The notes under the pieces are model-generated. The model worked only from the letters and a program-made list of their open reading frames with translations, was not told where the DNA came from and made no database searches. This document shows, in pieces, positions 1-8,504 of a stretch of 33,925 bases of DNA (the stretch's first letter is position 1; every line of letters begins with the position of its first letter). The stretch is from CAYFKJ01 sp964528595 (GTDB lineage Bacteria; Pseudomonadota; Alphaproteobacteria; UBA2966), in contig CAZGTM010000041.1 in NCBI GenBank assembly GCA_964528595.1, positions 1 through 33,925 on the forward strand. Direction: 5' to 3'. The translations under genes were made by a program, and so were the position numbers.

Positions 1-44
1 GATCCGATTAAAGTTGATCCAATTGTCCGGCACGCCTTCGCCAC

Positions 45-78
45 GATTGACTCAACGCCTCGGCGTTTTGACTCAATC
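45..78. repeat. Imperfect palindrome downstream of thrS, with two TTGACTCAA copies
   Basis: GATTGA (45-50) pairs with TCAATC (73-78), and inside them AACGCC (54-59) pairs with GGCGTT (62-67) across a 2-nt loop. The 9-mer TTGACTCAA occurs twice (47-55 and 68-76). The element lies 12 nt past the thrS stop codon. No T-tract follows on the minus strand, so it is not a classical intrinsic terminator for thrS. It could be a 3' stabilising hairpin or a protein-binding site. Confidence 0.5.
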
Positions 79-90
79 ATTATTTGACGA

Positions 91-2010
91 TTACGAACTC
101 GGTTCTTTCGCTTCTTCCACAAGTCTAGCGACCGCGTCATCCAGCGCAAGGCTTTGTTGGCCTTTTTCTCCCAGGCGCCGGACCGCCACCGAGCCCTCTT
201 CGGCTTCGCGGCGGCCGATGGCGATGATGGCCGGCACCTTGGCCAGCGAGTGTTCACGGACCTTGAGGTTGATCTTTTCGTTGCGCAGATCGAGCTCCGA
301 GCGGATACCGGCGGCGTTCAATTTTTCCTGAACGCTCTTGGCGAAATCATCCGCGTCGTTGGTGATCGTGCAGACCACGGCCTGAACCGGCGCCAGCCAG
401 AGCGGGAAACGCCCGGCGTATTCCTCGATCAGAATGCCCGTAAAGCGCTCCAGCGATCCCAGGATGGCGCGGTGCAGCATGACGGGGCGGTGGCGCTGGC
501 TGTCCTCGCCGATGTAAGACGCATCCAGGCGTTCCGGCAGCACGAAATCGACTTGCAGCGTGCCGCACTGCCACTCGCGCCCGATGGCGTCCGTCAGCAC
601 GAAATCGAGCTTGGGGCCATAAAATGCGCCGTCGCCAGGATTGAGCTCAAAATCATAGCCCGCCGCCTGAACCGCTTCTTTCAAGGCGTTTTCCGCCTGA
701 TCCCAAACTTCGTCCGATCCGGCCCGTACTTCCGGCCGGTCGGAAAACTTGATGGCCACTTCCTCGAAGCCGAAGTCCTTATAGATATCCGTCAGCAGAT
801 CGCAGAAATCCTTGGTTTCGGACTTGATCTGATCTTCCGTACAGAAGATATGGGCATCGTCCTGCACGAAGCCGCGCACCCGCATCAGGCCGTGCAGCGC
901 GCCGGACGGCTCGTAGCGGTGGCAGGAGCCGAATTCCGCCAGGCGCAACGGCAGGTCCCGGTAGCTCTTGAGGCCCTGGCGGAAGATCTGCACGTGGCAC
1001 GGGCAGTTCATGGGCTTCAGGGCGAAAATGCGTTCCTCGGATTCCGAGATGTACATGTGCTCGCGGTATTTTTCCCAATGGCCCGAGGCCTCCCACAGCA
1101 TGCGGTCGACGAGCTGCGGCGTTTTGATCTCGACGTAGCCCGCCACGCCCAGGCGCCGGCGCATGTAGTTTTCCAGGATGCGATAGAGCGTCCAGCCCTT
1201 GGGATGCCAGAACGCCATACCGGCCGCTTCCTCCTGGAAGTGGAAGAGATCCATTTCCTTGCCCAGGCGGCGGTGGTCGCGCTTTTCGGCCTCCTCGAGA
1301 CGCGTGAGATAGGCCTTTAGTTCCTTTTCGTTGCGCCAGGCCGTACCGTAGACCCGCTGCAGCATTTCGTTCCTCGAATCACCCCGCCAATAGGCGCCGG
1401 CCAGCTTCATCAGCTTGAAGGCATGGCCTACAGACTTGGTGGTCGGCAGGTGCGGCCCGCGGCAGAGGTCGATGAACTCGCCCTGGCGGTAGACCGTAAT
1501 GACCTCGTCCTCCGGCAGATCGGATATCAGCTCAGCTTTGTAGTGCTCGCCGATCTCCTTGAAGTATTGGATGGCGTCGTTGCGCTGCCAGACCTCGCGC
1601 ACCAGTTCCTCGCCGCGGTCGACGATTTCGTGCATGCGTTTCTCGATCTTTTCGAGATCTTCGGGCGTGAAGGGTTCGACGCGCGAGAAATCATAATAGA
1701 AGCCATCCTCGATCGAGGGGCCGATCGTCACCTGGATATCCGGCCACAGTTCCTTGGCGGCTTCGGCCAGGACGTGGGCGGCATCGTGGCGCAGCAGGTC
1801 GTATACCGTCTCGTCATCGTCCTTCAGCGTGACGATGGCGATGGCGGCGTCCTGCTCGATGGCGCGGCTAAGATCGCGCAATTCGCCGTCCACGCGCACG
1901 GCGAGCGCCGCCTTGGCGAGGCCAGGCCCGATATCGGCGGCAATGTCGGCGCCCGACGGAGCGGCTTCATAATTCTTAACACTGCCGTCGGGAAGCGTGA
2001 TGGCAACCAT
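91..2010 (-). CDS. thrS: Threonine--tRNA ligase
   Basis: Cytoplasmic class II aminoacyl-tRNA synthetase that charges tRNA-Thr with threonine using ATP and edits mischarged Ser-tRNA. The 639 aa length matches the family (about 640). An N-terminal TGS domain covers about residues 1-60. The editing domain follows, with H75 and H79 in HDAAH and a downstream CRGPH motif. The catalytic core carries PMNCPCH, whose Cys is a zinc ligand, then RYEPSGALHGLMRVRGF (motif 2 region) and LHRAILGSLERF (motif 3), and ends in a C-terminal anticodon-binding domain. The ATG at 2010 has a GAGAG purine stretch about 9 nt upstream and matches the usual TGS start. It is transcribed alone, divergent from the DUF898 gene. 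Identification is essentially certain. Confidence 0.98.
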   Translation of the reverse strand: MVAITLPDGSVKNYEAAPSGADIAADIGPGLAKAALAVRVDGELRDLSRAIEQDAAIAIVTLKDDDETVYDLLRHDAAHVLAEAAKELWPDIQVTIGPSIEDGFYYDFSRVEPFTPEDLEKIEKRMHEIVDRGEELVREVWQRNDAIQYFKEIGEHYKAELISDLPEDEVITVYRQGEFIDLCRGPHLPTTKSVGHAFKLMKLAGAYWRGDSRNEMLQRVYGTAWRNEKELKAYLTRLEEAEKRDHRRLGKEMDLFHFQEEAAGMAFWHPKGWTLYRILENYMRRRLGVAGYVEIKTPQLVDRMLWEASGHWEKYREHMYISESEERIFALKPMNCPCHVQIFRQGLKSYRDLPLRLAEFGSCHRYEPSGALHGLMRVRGFVQDDAHIFCTEDQIKSETKDFCDLLTDIYKDFGFEEVAIKFSDRPEVRAGSDEVWDQAENALKEAVQAAGYDFELNPGDGAFYGPKLDFVLTDAIGREWQCGTLQVDFVLPERLDASYIGEDSQRHRPVMLHRAILGSLERFTGILIEEYAGRFPLWLAPVQAVVCTITNDADDFAKSVQEKLNAAGIRSELDLRNEKINLKVREHSLAKVPAIIAIGRREAEEGSVAVRRLGEKGQQSLALDDAVARLVEEAKEPSS

Positions 2011-2076
2011 GCCAGTTCTCTCTAATTAGACGATCTTGAGTTCACAACCGGCCCAAATGGCCGCGGAAGCCGGAAA

Positions 2077-2102
2077 ACTATAGGGAATCCTTCCCCTGTC
2101 AA
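2077..2102 (-). promoter_or_regulatory. Candidate sigma-70 promoter of thrS
   Basis: On the minus strand TTGACA (2102-2097) is followed after 14 nt by TATAGT (2082-2077), about 65 nt before the thrS start codon. The -35 is perfect. The spacer is shorter than the usual 16-18 nt, so the call is tentative. Confidence 0.45.
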
Positions 2103-2239
2103 GCAAACAGTCGGTCGAAAAACGGATTGTCATAAGGCAAAGGTGGCGTAAGCGGGAGTGCACTTATATAGTGTGTATCTATACAATTTTTTCGCCAAAC
2201 AAAATCAGCAAAAATTTGTAGTCAAACCAGGAAATACGC

Positions 2240-3388
2240 ATGACTGACCTAACTGCCAGCGCCGACAACATAATTGAAGGCGATATCGATTTCCAAGGCC
2301 GGTCCCGGGACATTATCGGCTTGGTCATCAAAAACATGCTGCTCAATATCATCACCCTCGGGTTCTACCGATTTTGGGCGCGCACCAACGTCCGGCGGTA
2401 TCTCTGGGAGAAGATGCAAATCCTGGGGACGCCACTGGAATACACCGGCACGGGCAAGGAATTGTTCGTGGGGTTTCTTCTGATCGTCTTCGTGGTTTTC
2501 GTCCCCTACGCCATCCTGAACGTCGCCCTCGAAGCAAGCGGATATCTGCAAAACGCAAGCTTCTTGCTCGCCTACAACATCGCCATTGCAATCGCCTTTT
2601 TCTATCTGATCGGCGTGGCCACATACAGAGCCAGACGGTACCGCCTCGCGCGAACCCGTTGGCGCAGCGTCCGGGCCGGTCAGACCGGATCAAGCTGGTT
2701 CTACGGAATGTGGTTTGTCTTTTTGAATTATCTGATGGTGTTTTTCGGTCTGATCACGCCCTACAAAAATATGAAGCTTTGGCGGATGAGGATCGAAAAT
2801 ACGCATGTCGGCGATAAGTTTTTCGTCTTCGACGGCGAGGGTGAATCGCGTGGCGCGCTCGGCCATCTCTACAAATCCTTCATAGCCATCGGACTGTTGG
2901 GCGCTCTGGTATATTTCGGCCCGCTGTTCGCATTTGGCGCCGCCGTGGGCTCCATCCCCGGTATCGGCGACATGCAGCCAGAACAAGTCGAAGCCCAGGT
3001 AAATATCGTTATTACGGACGGGTTGGTGCAGCTTGGCGATCTAATCTGGCTGTGGTGGCTGATGATGGCGGCCACGTTGTTGGGGCTGGTTTGGTATAAG
3101 TTGCGCGAAACCCGGGTTTTGGTTGGCCTGACAAGTTTCGAAGGATTGAAATTGAACTTCGACGCAAGTGTCTGGGCATACTTCAAGCTGGCCTTGGGAA
3201 ATCTGCTTCTGGTAATCTTTTCGCTCGGTTTTGGCCTCCCTTTCACGCAGGTCCGCTGGGCCCGCTTTATCGCAAATCACACCGAAGTGGAGGGAGGCCT
3301 CGATTTGGCTACAATCGCCCAAAGCCTCGACGACGAGCTGACCAGCGGGGAAGGCCTGGCGGATGCCTTCGACATGGGCGCGGTGTAG
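2240..3388 (+). CDS. DUF898 (YjgN-like) integral membrane protein
   Basis: Inner-membrane protein of 382 aa belonging to the DUF898/YjgN family, whose function is unknown. The family hallmark is seen near residue 35: a hydrophobic stretch, then GFYRFWARTNVRRYLW. Several hydrophobic segments follow (about residues 75-95, 105-125, 155-170, 215-235, 265-285 and 315-335). A second, degenerate copy of the hallmark (SLGFGLPFTQVRWARF) lies near the C-terminus, suggesting an internal duplication. AGGA sits 7 nt before the ATG. The stop codon overlaps the start of the M48 peptidase gene by one base (TAGTG), so the two are probably translationally coupled. The family call is firm; the function is not known. 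Confidence 0.88.
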   Translation: MTDLTASADNIIEGDIDFQGRSRDIIGLVIKNMLLNIITLGFYRFWARTNVRRYLWEKMQILGTPLEYTGTGKELFVGFLLIVFVVFVPYAILNVALEASGYLQNASFLLAYNIAIAIAFFYLIGVATYRARRYRLARTRWRSVRAGQTGSSWFYGMWFVFLNYLMVFFGLITPYKNMKLWRMRIENTHVGDKFFVFDGEGESRGALGHLYKSFIAIGLLGALVYFGPLFAFGAAVGSIPGIGDMQPEQVEAQVNIVITDGLVQLGDLIWLWWLMMAATLLGLVWYKLRETRVLVGLTSFEGLKLNFDASVWAYFKLALGNLLLVIFSLGFGLPFTQVRWARFIANHTEVEGGLDLATIAQSLDDELTSGEGLADAFDMGAV

Positions 3389-4479
3389 TGGACGAGGCGG
3401 AAATTTCTCCAACGATATTTCAAGCGGAATATTTCGACGGCACCTCGGCCCTCTCGCATCAGGTCCGGGTTCGCGTTGATGGTAATCATCTGCTCATTAA
3501 CGACGGGGCGGTGGACGGGATTGCCTTGAGTTGGAAGCTTGGCGAAATCCGCTGGATCAGCGGCACGGAAAAGTCGGTTTTCTCGACGTCGGCCACGCCT
3601 GACGCTCGCTTAATCCTCCAGTCGACTGACTTGGCGGATCAGTTGGCGAGGCACTATCCGTCCCTCAAGGGGCGGATAGAAACGGTCAAATCAAGAAAAA
3701 CTCATGGTATGGCCTGGAAATTCGGGGTGGCTGCGGTTCTGCTGACGGTCGGCCTCCTTGCCGCCGCTCCGTTGCTGTCGGGACCGTTGGCCCGGATGGC
3801 ACCGGAAGCCTGGCGGGAAAGTCTGGGCCGGCAGGCGTCGGAAACCATCGAATCCCTCTTGGGCGAACGTTGTCACGGAGCGGCAGGTCAGGCCGTTCTC
3901 GATAATTTGGCGCGGCGCCTCACGGCGGAATTGCCGGTTCCGGAGGGCGTCACGATGAGGGCCATCAACTCCAGCATGATTAACGCCCTCGCTCTGCCCG
4001 GCGGCCATATCCACGTCATGCGCGGCCTGATCGCCCAGGCCGAAAGCGGTGACGAAGTCGCCGGCGTGGTGGCTCACGAAATCGCCCATGTGGCGCTGCG
4101 CCACCCGGAAGAGCTCACCTTCCGACAACTGGGTTATCAGATACTTCTGTCGACGGTTGCCGACAGCGGCGCGGTTACGGAGTTCGCCGCAACGGCGGGA
4201 GTTCACCTGGTCAACTCCGCCTATTCGCGGGAGGCGGAAGCGGACGCCGACAGGCTGGCGTTCGAGCTGCTCCGCCGGGCGAACATCAGCCGCCGCGGCA
4301 TCCACGCATTTTTCGAGCGCATTCAAAAGCTGGAATTCGAAGGGCCGGAAATTCTCAAATATCTTTCCTCGCACCCCGCGACGGGTGAACGGAAATTAGC
4401 GGCGCAGGCAAGCTTTGGGGACGGAAAGCCGGCCCTTTCCGATACGGACTGGAATGCCCTGCGGCGGATTTGCGACTGA
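3388..4479 (+). CDS. Membrane-anchored M48 family zinc metallopeptidase
   Basis: Predicted zinc endopeptidase of 363 aa starting at GTG, whose G is the last base of the upstream stop codon. The N-terminal ~105 residues form a polar domain without recognised motifs. One membrane segment follows (about 109-130), then the peptidase domain. The zinc motif is HEIAH (H230, E231, H234), and the third ligand is E284 within SREAEADAD, as in M48 proteases such as HtpX, Oma1 and BepA. With only one membrane span it is closer to the Oma1/BepA-type catalytic domain than to HtpX. Co-transcription with a DUF898 protein suggests that the pair act together in the membrane, perhaps in quality control. That role is inferred. 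Confidence 0.9.
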   Translation: MDEAEISPTIFQAEYFDGTSALSHQVRVRVDGNHLLINDGAVDGIALSWKLGEIRWISGTEKSVFSTSATPDARLILQSTDLADQLARHYPSLKGRIETVKSRKTHGMAWKFGVAAVLLTVGLLAAAPLLSGPLARMAPEAWRESLGRQASETIESLLGERCHGAAGQAVLDNLARRLTAELPVPEGVTMRAINSSMINALALPGGHIHVMRGLIAQAESGDEVAGVVAHEIAHVALRHPEELTFRQLGYQILLSTVADSGAVTEFAATAGVHLVNSAYSREAEADADRLAFELLRRANISRRGIHAFFERIQKLEFEGPEILKYLSSHPATGERKLAAQASFGDGKPALSDTDWNALRRICD

Positions 4480-4483
4480 CGGC

Positions 4484-5461
4484 TCAGACCTCGAAGACGC
4501 GGGCGACAATGCCGTCGCCGTCGCCCAGACCGGCCGCTTCGACGACATCGAGAAAGGCGATACCCGCCGTCATCGGGGATCTTAGAATTTCCACGTCGGG
4601 CCCTCTTTGGCCGCACAGCGCCGGATCGGAATCGGTGCTGAACAGAACCACCGATTTACACCCCGCCGTGGTGATCAGGTGCATCGGTCCGGTATCGTTG
4701 CCGACCGCCACGGCCGCCCGGCGCGACAGTTCCGCGATATCGAACAGGTTGGTGCGGCCACAGAGGTTCCGGGCCATAGGGACGTCCTTGACCACCTCGG
4801 CACAGACCCTTTCCTCAGCCTCGGCCCCCAGCACCATGGGCACGACGCCTTTCGCCGCGGCGTGGCGCGCCAGCTCGCGGTAGGCGATGGCGGGCCAGCG
4901 TTTGCCGGGCCGATGGGCGGCGCCGCCGGGCACCAGCAACATGAACGTTTCGGCCAGTTCGAAACGGTCCACATCCGCTGTCATCCAGGAAACGTCAGGC
5001 GGCGGCACGTTTTCGATACCGGCCATGTGCAGTTGTTCGGCCTGACGTTCGATGGTGTGCATATCATCCCGGTCATAATTGGCATGCGGATGGGAGCAGC
5101 CCTTGGCGACACCCGACCATTCCGGTTTGGGATCCTGCAGGAGTTTGAAATAAAGCGCCGTGCGGCCTGAAGTCTGCAGATCGTAGATGCGGTCGAAGGC
5201 GGCCCCGTTCAGCCGCGCCCTGAGTTCCAACCAAGCACCGGGCTGCCAGGCCTTCGGTCTGCCGTCCAGCCAGATATCGTCAAAGCAGCCGCTGGCCCGG
5301 GCCATATCCTCATAGGGCGCGGTGGTGAGCAAGGTGATGTGCGCGTCCGCGTGATGATCCCTGATTGCCCGGAAGGGTCCGGTGGCCAGAACGAAATCGC
5401 CGAACGCGCCGTGCTTGGCGACCAGTATTCTGGCGGGAGGATTCGGCATTACTTGCGTCAA
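4484..5461 (-). CDS. Glycosyltransferase family 9 (heptosyltransferase-like)
   Basis: Cytoplasmic or peripheral-membrane GT-B glycosyltransferase of 325 aa, resembling ADP-heptose:LPS heptosyltransferases. Family features are the N-terminal ILVAKHGAFGDFVLATGPFRAI loop, LLVPGGAAHRPGKRWP in the middle (the nucleotide-sugar side), and the GNDTGPMHLITTAGC signature near residue 265. The acceptor sugar cannot be read from the sequence. It is the second gene of a minus-strand pair. Its TTG at 5461 overlaps the TGA of the GT4 gene (TTGA); an in-frame ATG at 5449 is an alternative, and neither has a convincing Shine-Dalgarno. It converges with the M48 gene, leaving only 4 nt between stop codons. Confidence 0.88.
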   Translation of the reverse strand: MTQVMPNPPARILVAKHGAFGDFVLATGPFRAIRDHHADAHITLLTTAPYEDMARASGCFDDIWLDGRPKAWQPGAWLELRARLNGAAFDRIYDLQTSGRTALYFKLLQDPKPEWSGVAKGCSHPHANYDRDDMHTIERQAEQLHMAGIENVPPPDVSWMTADVDRFELAETFMLLVPGGAAHRPGKRWPAIAYRELARHAAAKGVVPMVLGAEAEERVCAEVVKDVPMARNLCGRTNLFDIAELSRRAAVAVGNDTGPMHLITTAGCKSVVLFSTDSDPALCGQRGPDVEILRSPMTAGIAFLDVVEAAGLGDGDGIVARVFEV

Positions 5462-6702
5462 CCGGCGGCGGCGGCGGCTGGAATGCCGAGCAGTTCGCTG
5501 TACACCGCCAGCGTCCGTTCGCCCATTTGCTCGACGGTAAACCGCTTCATCACCTGCGCCCGGCCCGCCGCCGCCATGACAGCGCGGGCGTCCTCGTCCA
5601 GGGCCAGGGCGCGGCGCAGCGATTCGGTCAGAGCCAAGGCATCACCCGGCGGCACAAGCCAGCCTGTTTCACCCGGCAGGACTGTTTCCCTAGCACCCCC
5701 ATGATCTGTGGCGATGACGGGCCGGCCCATGGCCTGGGCCTCGACGGCGATCCGCCCGAAGGCCTCCGGATCGGTGGAGGCCGAAACCACCACGTCGGCC
5801 AGCATGTAGGCGGCGGCCATGTCCTTGCAGTCGCCCACGAACCTTACGACGCTTTCGAGGTTCTTGTGCCGGACCATTTGTTCGAGTTCCCGTCGGTAGC
5901 GGCTTCGGCCCTGGTCGTCGCCCACCATGACGCACTGGATGTCGTGGCGCGCCAACTGGGCCAGAGCGTCGATGAGGACGGTCTGGCCCTTCCAGCGGGT
6001 CAGTCGTCCCGGCAGCATGACGACGGGCTGGCCGTCGTTCAGGCGCCACTGCCGGGAAAGCTGGATGATGCGTTCGGCGCTGACGGCGCCGGGATTGAAA
6101 ATCCGCGTCGTTTCGATACCGCGCGGGATGGTGACCAGGCGGTCCGCGTCATCGCCGATGCCGACGCCATAGACGTTGCGGATCTGTTCGGCGATGAATT
6201 CGGAGTTGGCGATCACCCGCACGCCCCGCGTCATCACGGAATTGTACATGCGCTTGAACGGACCCTTTAGTCCATAGGTGCCGTGGAAGGTCGTGACCAG
6301 CGGCACGTTCATGCGCCGGGCGGCCAGCAGGGCGCTCCAGGCGGGCGCGCGGCTGCGGGCGTGGACGAGATCGACGCCGCGGTCGAAAATAAGGGCGGCC
6401 AAATCCGCGGCATTGCGGTGGACATAAAGCGGGTTTTTGGTCGCCACCGGCATCTCGATATGTTCGGCTCCGGCCCGGTCGAGCTCATGGACCATGCGGC
6501 CACCCTCCGAGACCACCAGCGAGCGCCAGCCGACCCGGCCCAGGGCTTGAGCGATATCGACCGTGGTGCGTTCGACGCCGCCCGTTTCCAGCGCCGGCAG
6601 GACCTGCAGGATGAGGGGATTGCCGTCTTCTCCCCGAGGCTTTCCGCCGCCGCCCGCGATGCTATGATCCCCGGCGTTTGTATTTTCCGATGTTGAAATC
6701 AA
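5458..6702 (-). CDS. Glycosyltransferase family 4 (GT-B)
   Basis: Retaining GT-B glycosyltransferase of 414 aa, probably adding a sugar to LPS core or another surface glycan. The donor-side start is seen as LQVLPALETGGVERTTVDIA, with the usual glycine-rich GGVE. The middle contains VMLPGRLTRWKGQTVLIDA, and the C-terminal domain has ASTDPEAFGRIAVEAQAMGRPVIA, the E-x7-E region that binds the nucleotide. The only start codon that fits is TTG at 6702, with GAGGG about 10 nt upstream. A glycine-rich stretch (GGGGKPRGEDG) precedes the fold. It is co-transcribed with the GT9 gene. Confidence 0.88.
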   Translation of the reverse strand: MISTSENTNAGDHSIAGGGGKPRGEDGNPLILQVLPALETGGVERTTVDIAQALGRVGWRSLVVSEGGRMVHELDRAGAEHIEMPVATKNPLYVHRNAADLAALIFDRGVDLVHARSRAPAWSALLAARRMNVPLVTTFHGTYGLKGPFKRMYNSVMTRGVRVIANSEFIAEQIRNVYGVGIGDDADRLVTIPRGIETTRIFNPGAVSAERIIQLSRQWRLNDGQPVVMLPGRLTRWKGQTVLIDALAQLARHDIQCVMVGDDQGRSRYRRELEQMVRHKNLESVVRFVGDCKDMAAAYMLADVVVSASTDPEAFGRIAVEAQAMGRPVIATDHGGARETVLPGETGWLVPPGDALALTESLRRALALDEDARAVMAAAGRAQVMKRFTVEQMGERTLAVYSELLGIPAAAAAG

Positions 6703-6717
6703 GAAACGGTCACCCTC

Positions 6718-7488
6718 ATGAACACCGATGCCAGCCGCCCCGCCATACTAACCCGCCCTGACGGCGCGACAATCGCCTATCACGCGCTCGCGGGCAAGCC
6801 GCCCGGCGTAATATTTTTGGGCGGCTTCATGTCCGATATGACCGGCACCAAGGCCCTGGCGCTGGAAGAAAGCTGCCGCGCAGCCGGGCGGGCCTTCATC
6901 CGCTTCGACTATTTCGGCCACGGATCGTCCTCCGGAAAATTTGTCGACGGCACCATCGGGCGCTGGAAGGACGATGCCGTCACGATCCTCGATGAGCTGG
7001 CGGAAGGCCCGCAGGTGCTGGTGGGCTCCAGCATGGGCGGCTGGATCATGTTGTTGGCCGCCCTGGCCCGGCCTGAGCGCGTGGCCGGGCTGGTCGGCGT
7101 GGCGCCCGCGCCCGACTTCACCCGAGAACTGATGTGGGACGGATACACGGATGAAATTCGCGAAACCCTCAAACGCGACGGCGTCTACCTGGAGCCCAGC
7201 GAATATTCGGACGAGCCCTACGCCATCAGTCTCGAACTGATCGAGGAGGGCGACAATCACATGATCCTGAAAGACGGCATCGATCTCCGCTGCCCCGTCC
7301 GTCTGTTGCACGGCATGCAGGACCCCGACGTGCCCTGGCGGCATTCGCTGAAACTGGTGGAAGCGCTGGCGAGCGACGACGTCACCCTCAGCCTTAATAA
7401 ATCCGGCGATCATCGCTTATCGGAATCCGGCGATATCGCGCGCCTCACCACCACCGTGGAGACCCTCTGCCGGGATCTTTCGGCATGA
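6718..7488 (+). CDS. Alpha/beta hydrolase, ABHD10-like
   Basis: Serine hydrolase of 256 aa. The nucleophile elbow is GSSMGG (S105). The acid is probably D202 in HGMQDPDVPW and the base H232 in SGDHRLSE, which completes the triad. The oxyanion region is FLGGFMSDMTGTKA. This arrangement resembles mitochondrial ABHD10 (acyl-protein or acyl-glucuronide esterase) and its alphaproteobacterial relatives; the substrate here is unknown. The ATG lacks a recognisable Shine-Dalgarno and lies 15 nt from the divergent GT4 start. The last 4 nt overlap the HAD gene (ATGA), so the two form an operon. No signal peptide is seen, so it is probably cytoplasmic. Confidence 0.85.
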   Translation: MNTDASRPAILTRPDGATIAYHALAGKPPGVIFLGGFMSDMTGTKALALEESCRAAGRAFIRFDYFGHGSSSGKFVDGTIGRWKDDAVTILDELAEGPQVLVGSSMGGWIMLLAALARPERVAGLVGVAPAPDFTRELMWDGYTDEIRETLKRDGVYLEPSEYSDEPYAISLELIEEGDNHMILKDGIDLRCPVRLLHGMQDPDVPWRHSLKLVEALASDDVTLSLNKSGDHRLSESGDIARLTTTVETLCRDLSA

Positions 7489-8090
7489 GTAGTAGCTTGC
7501 AGGTCGTCTTCGACCTGGGCGGCGTCCTGATCGATTGGAACCCGCGTTACCTATACCGGAAGCTTATCGACGATGCCGACGAGATGGAGGATTTCCTGGC
7601 CCAAATCTGCTCGCCGGAGTGGATCCTGCAAAGCGACGCCGGCCGGCCGTTGAGCGATTGCGTCGAGGAACTGGCCGCCCGCCACCCCGACAAGGCCAGC
7701 CTGATCCGGGCCTACCGCGACCGCTGGCCTGAGATGCTCGAGGGCTGGCTCGACGGCACCGTCGACACGCTGGCCGCGCTGAAAGCCAAGGGCGTTCCGC
7801 TCTATGTCCTGAGCAACTGGTCGCGCGAAACCTGGCCCCGGGCGCTGGAGGCCTTCGATTTTCTCGACTGGTTCGACGGTCTCGTGGTGTCGGGGCTGGA
7901 GGGCGTCGCCAAGCCCGATGCGGAAATCTATCGCCGGCTCGAGCCGCTGGGCGTGCGCCTCGAAGACGCCGTGTTCATCGACGACCGGGCCGACAACATC
8001 GAGACCGCCGAGGCGCTCGGCATGACCGGCATCCATTTCACCGGGGCGGCGGCGCTGGACCGCCGGCTCGAGCAGCTAGGACTGCTGTAA
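7485..8090 (+). CDS. HAD superfamily hydrolase (class IA, YihX-like)
   Basis: Small phosphatase-type HAD protein of 201 aa. Motif I is FDLGGVLIDWNP with the nucleophile D10 and Gly at the +2 position where many HADs have Asp, as in E. coli YihX (FDLGNV). Motif II is YVLSNWS (S110), motif III is K143 in GVAKPD, and motif IV is FIDDRADN (D166/D167). A helical cap lies between motifs I and II (about residues 20-90). The likely activity is dephosphorylation of a small phosphate ester; the substrate is unknown. It starts within the stop codon of the hydrolase gene (ATGA), which indicates coupled translation. Its 3' end overlaps the convergent eRF1-like gene by 15 nt. Confidence 0.88.
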   Translation: MSSSLQVVFDLGGVLIDWNPRYLYRKLIDDADEMEDFLAQICSPEWILQSDAGRPLSDCVEELAARHPDKASLIRAYRDRWPEMLEGWLDGTVDTLAALKAKGVPLYVLSNWSRETWPRALEAFDFLDWFDGLVVSGLEGVAKPDAEIYRRLEPLGVRLEDAVFIDDRADNIETAEALGMTGIHFTGAAALDRRLEQLGLL

Positions 8091-8504
8091 GGCGTCCTCC
8101 TGACCGGCCAGTTGCGGCCGCATGCGGTCGGCCTTTTTGAAAAACAGCCGGGCGTGGCTGACGATCTGGTAATCGCTCATATGATCGGCGGGTTCGACCG
8201 CCATCACCCGTCCGGCCATTTCCTTGTGGTGCTTTTCAATGAATTTGGCGAGTTCCTGCTTGGCCCCCGCCGGGCCCATGATGAGAATTTCCTGAGCCTT
8301 CCCCAGCGCCTTGACGACGCCCTCGAAGAACTGTTTGTCCTCGGCGGGCCGCTTGCCGGATTTCCCCCGGTCGCGGTGGCCGCTGGGCTGATGTTCGGAA
8401 TCGTCCTGGGCGTGAATGATCTTTTCATCCGATTCTTCGTATGTGATGTGAAAAACCTTGGCGTCGCGATGGTCAAGCCAGACCACGGCATGGAAGTGTT
8501 GCAT
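8076..8504 (-). CDS. eRF1-domain-3/pelota-like 'translational machinery protein'
   Basis: Small cytoplasmic protein of 142 aa. It resembles the short alphaproteobacterial family that databases name 'translational machinery protein', with an eRF1/Pelota-type domain 3. Visible features are HAVVWLDHRDAKVFHI at the N-terminus, a charged His/Lys/Arg-rich linker (about residues 38-58), ILIMGPAGAKQELAKFIEKH in the centre, and ADHMSDYQIVSHARLFFKKADRM near the end. It has no GGQ-type catalytic loop, so it is not a full release factor. The ATG at 8504 is preferred because GAGGG precedes it by about 7 nt; an upstream in-frame start at 8567 would add an unconserved 21 residues. Its function is unknown. 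Confidence 0.75.
   Translation of the reverse strand: MQHFHAVVWLDHRDAKVFHITYEESDEKIIHAQDDSEHQPSGHRDRGKSGKRPAEDKQFFEGVVKALGKAQEILIMGPAGAKQELAKFIEKHHKEMAGRVMAVEPADHMSDYQIVSHARLFFKKADRMRPQLAGQEDALQQS

Noticed and set aside
154..1320. Long plus-strand ORF (388 aa) opposite thrS
   Set aside because: Antisense shadow of thrS; the composition follows the codon pattern of the opposite strand and no motif is recognisable.
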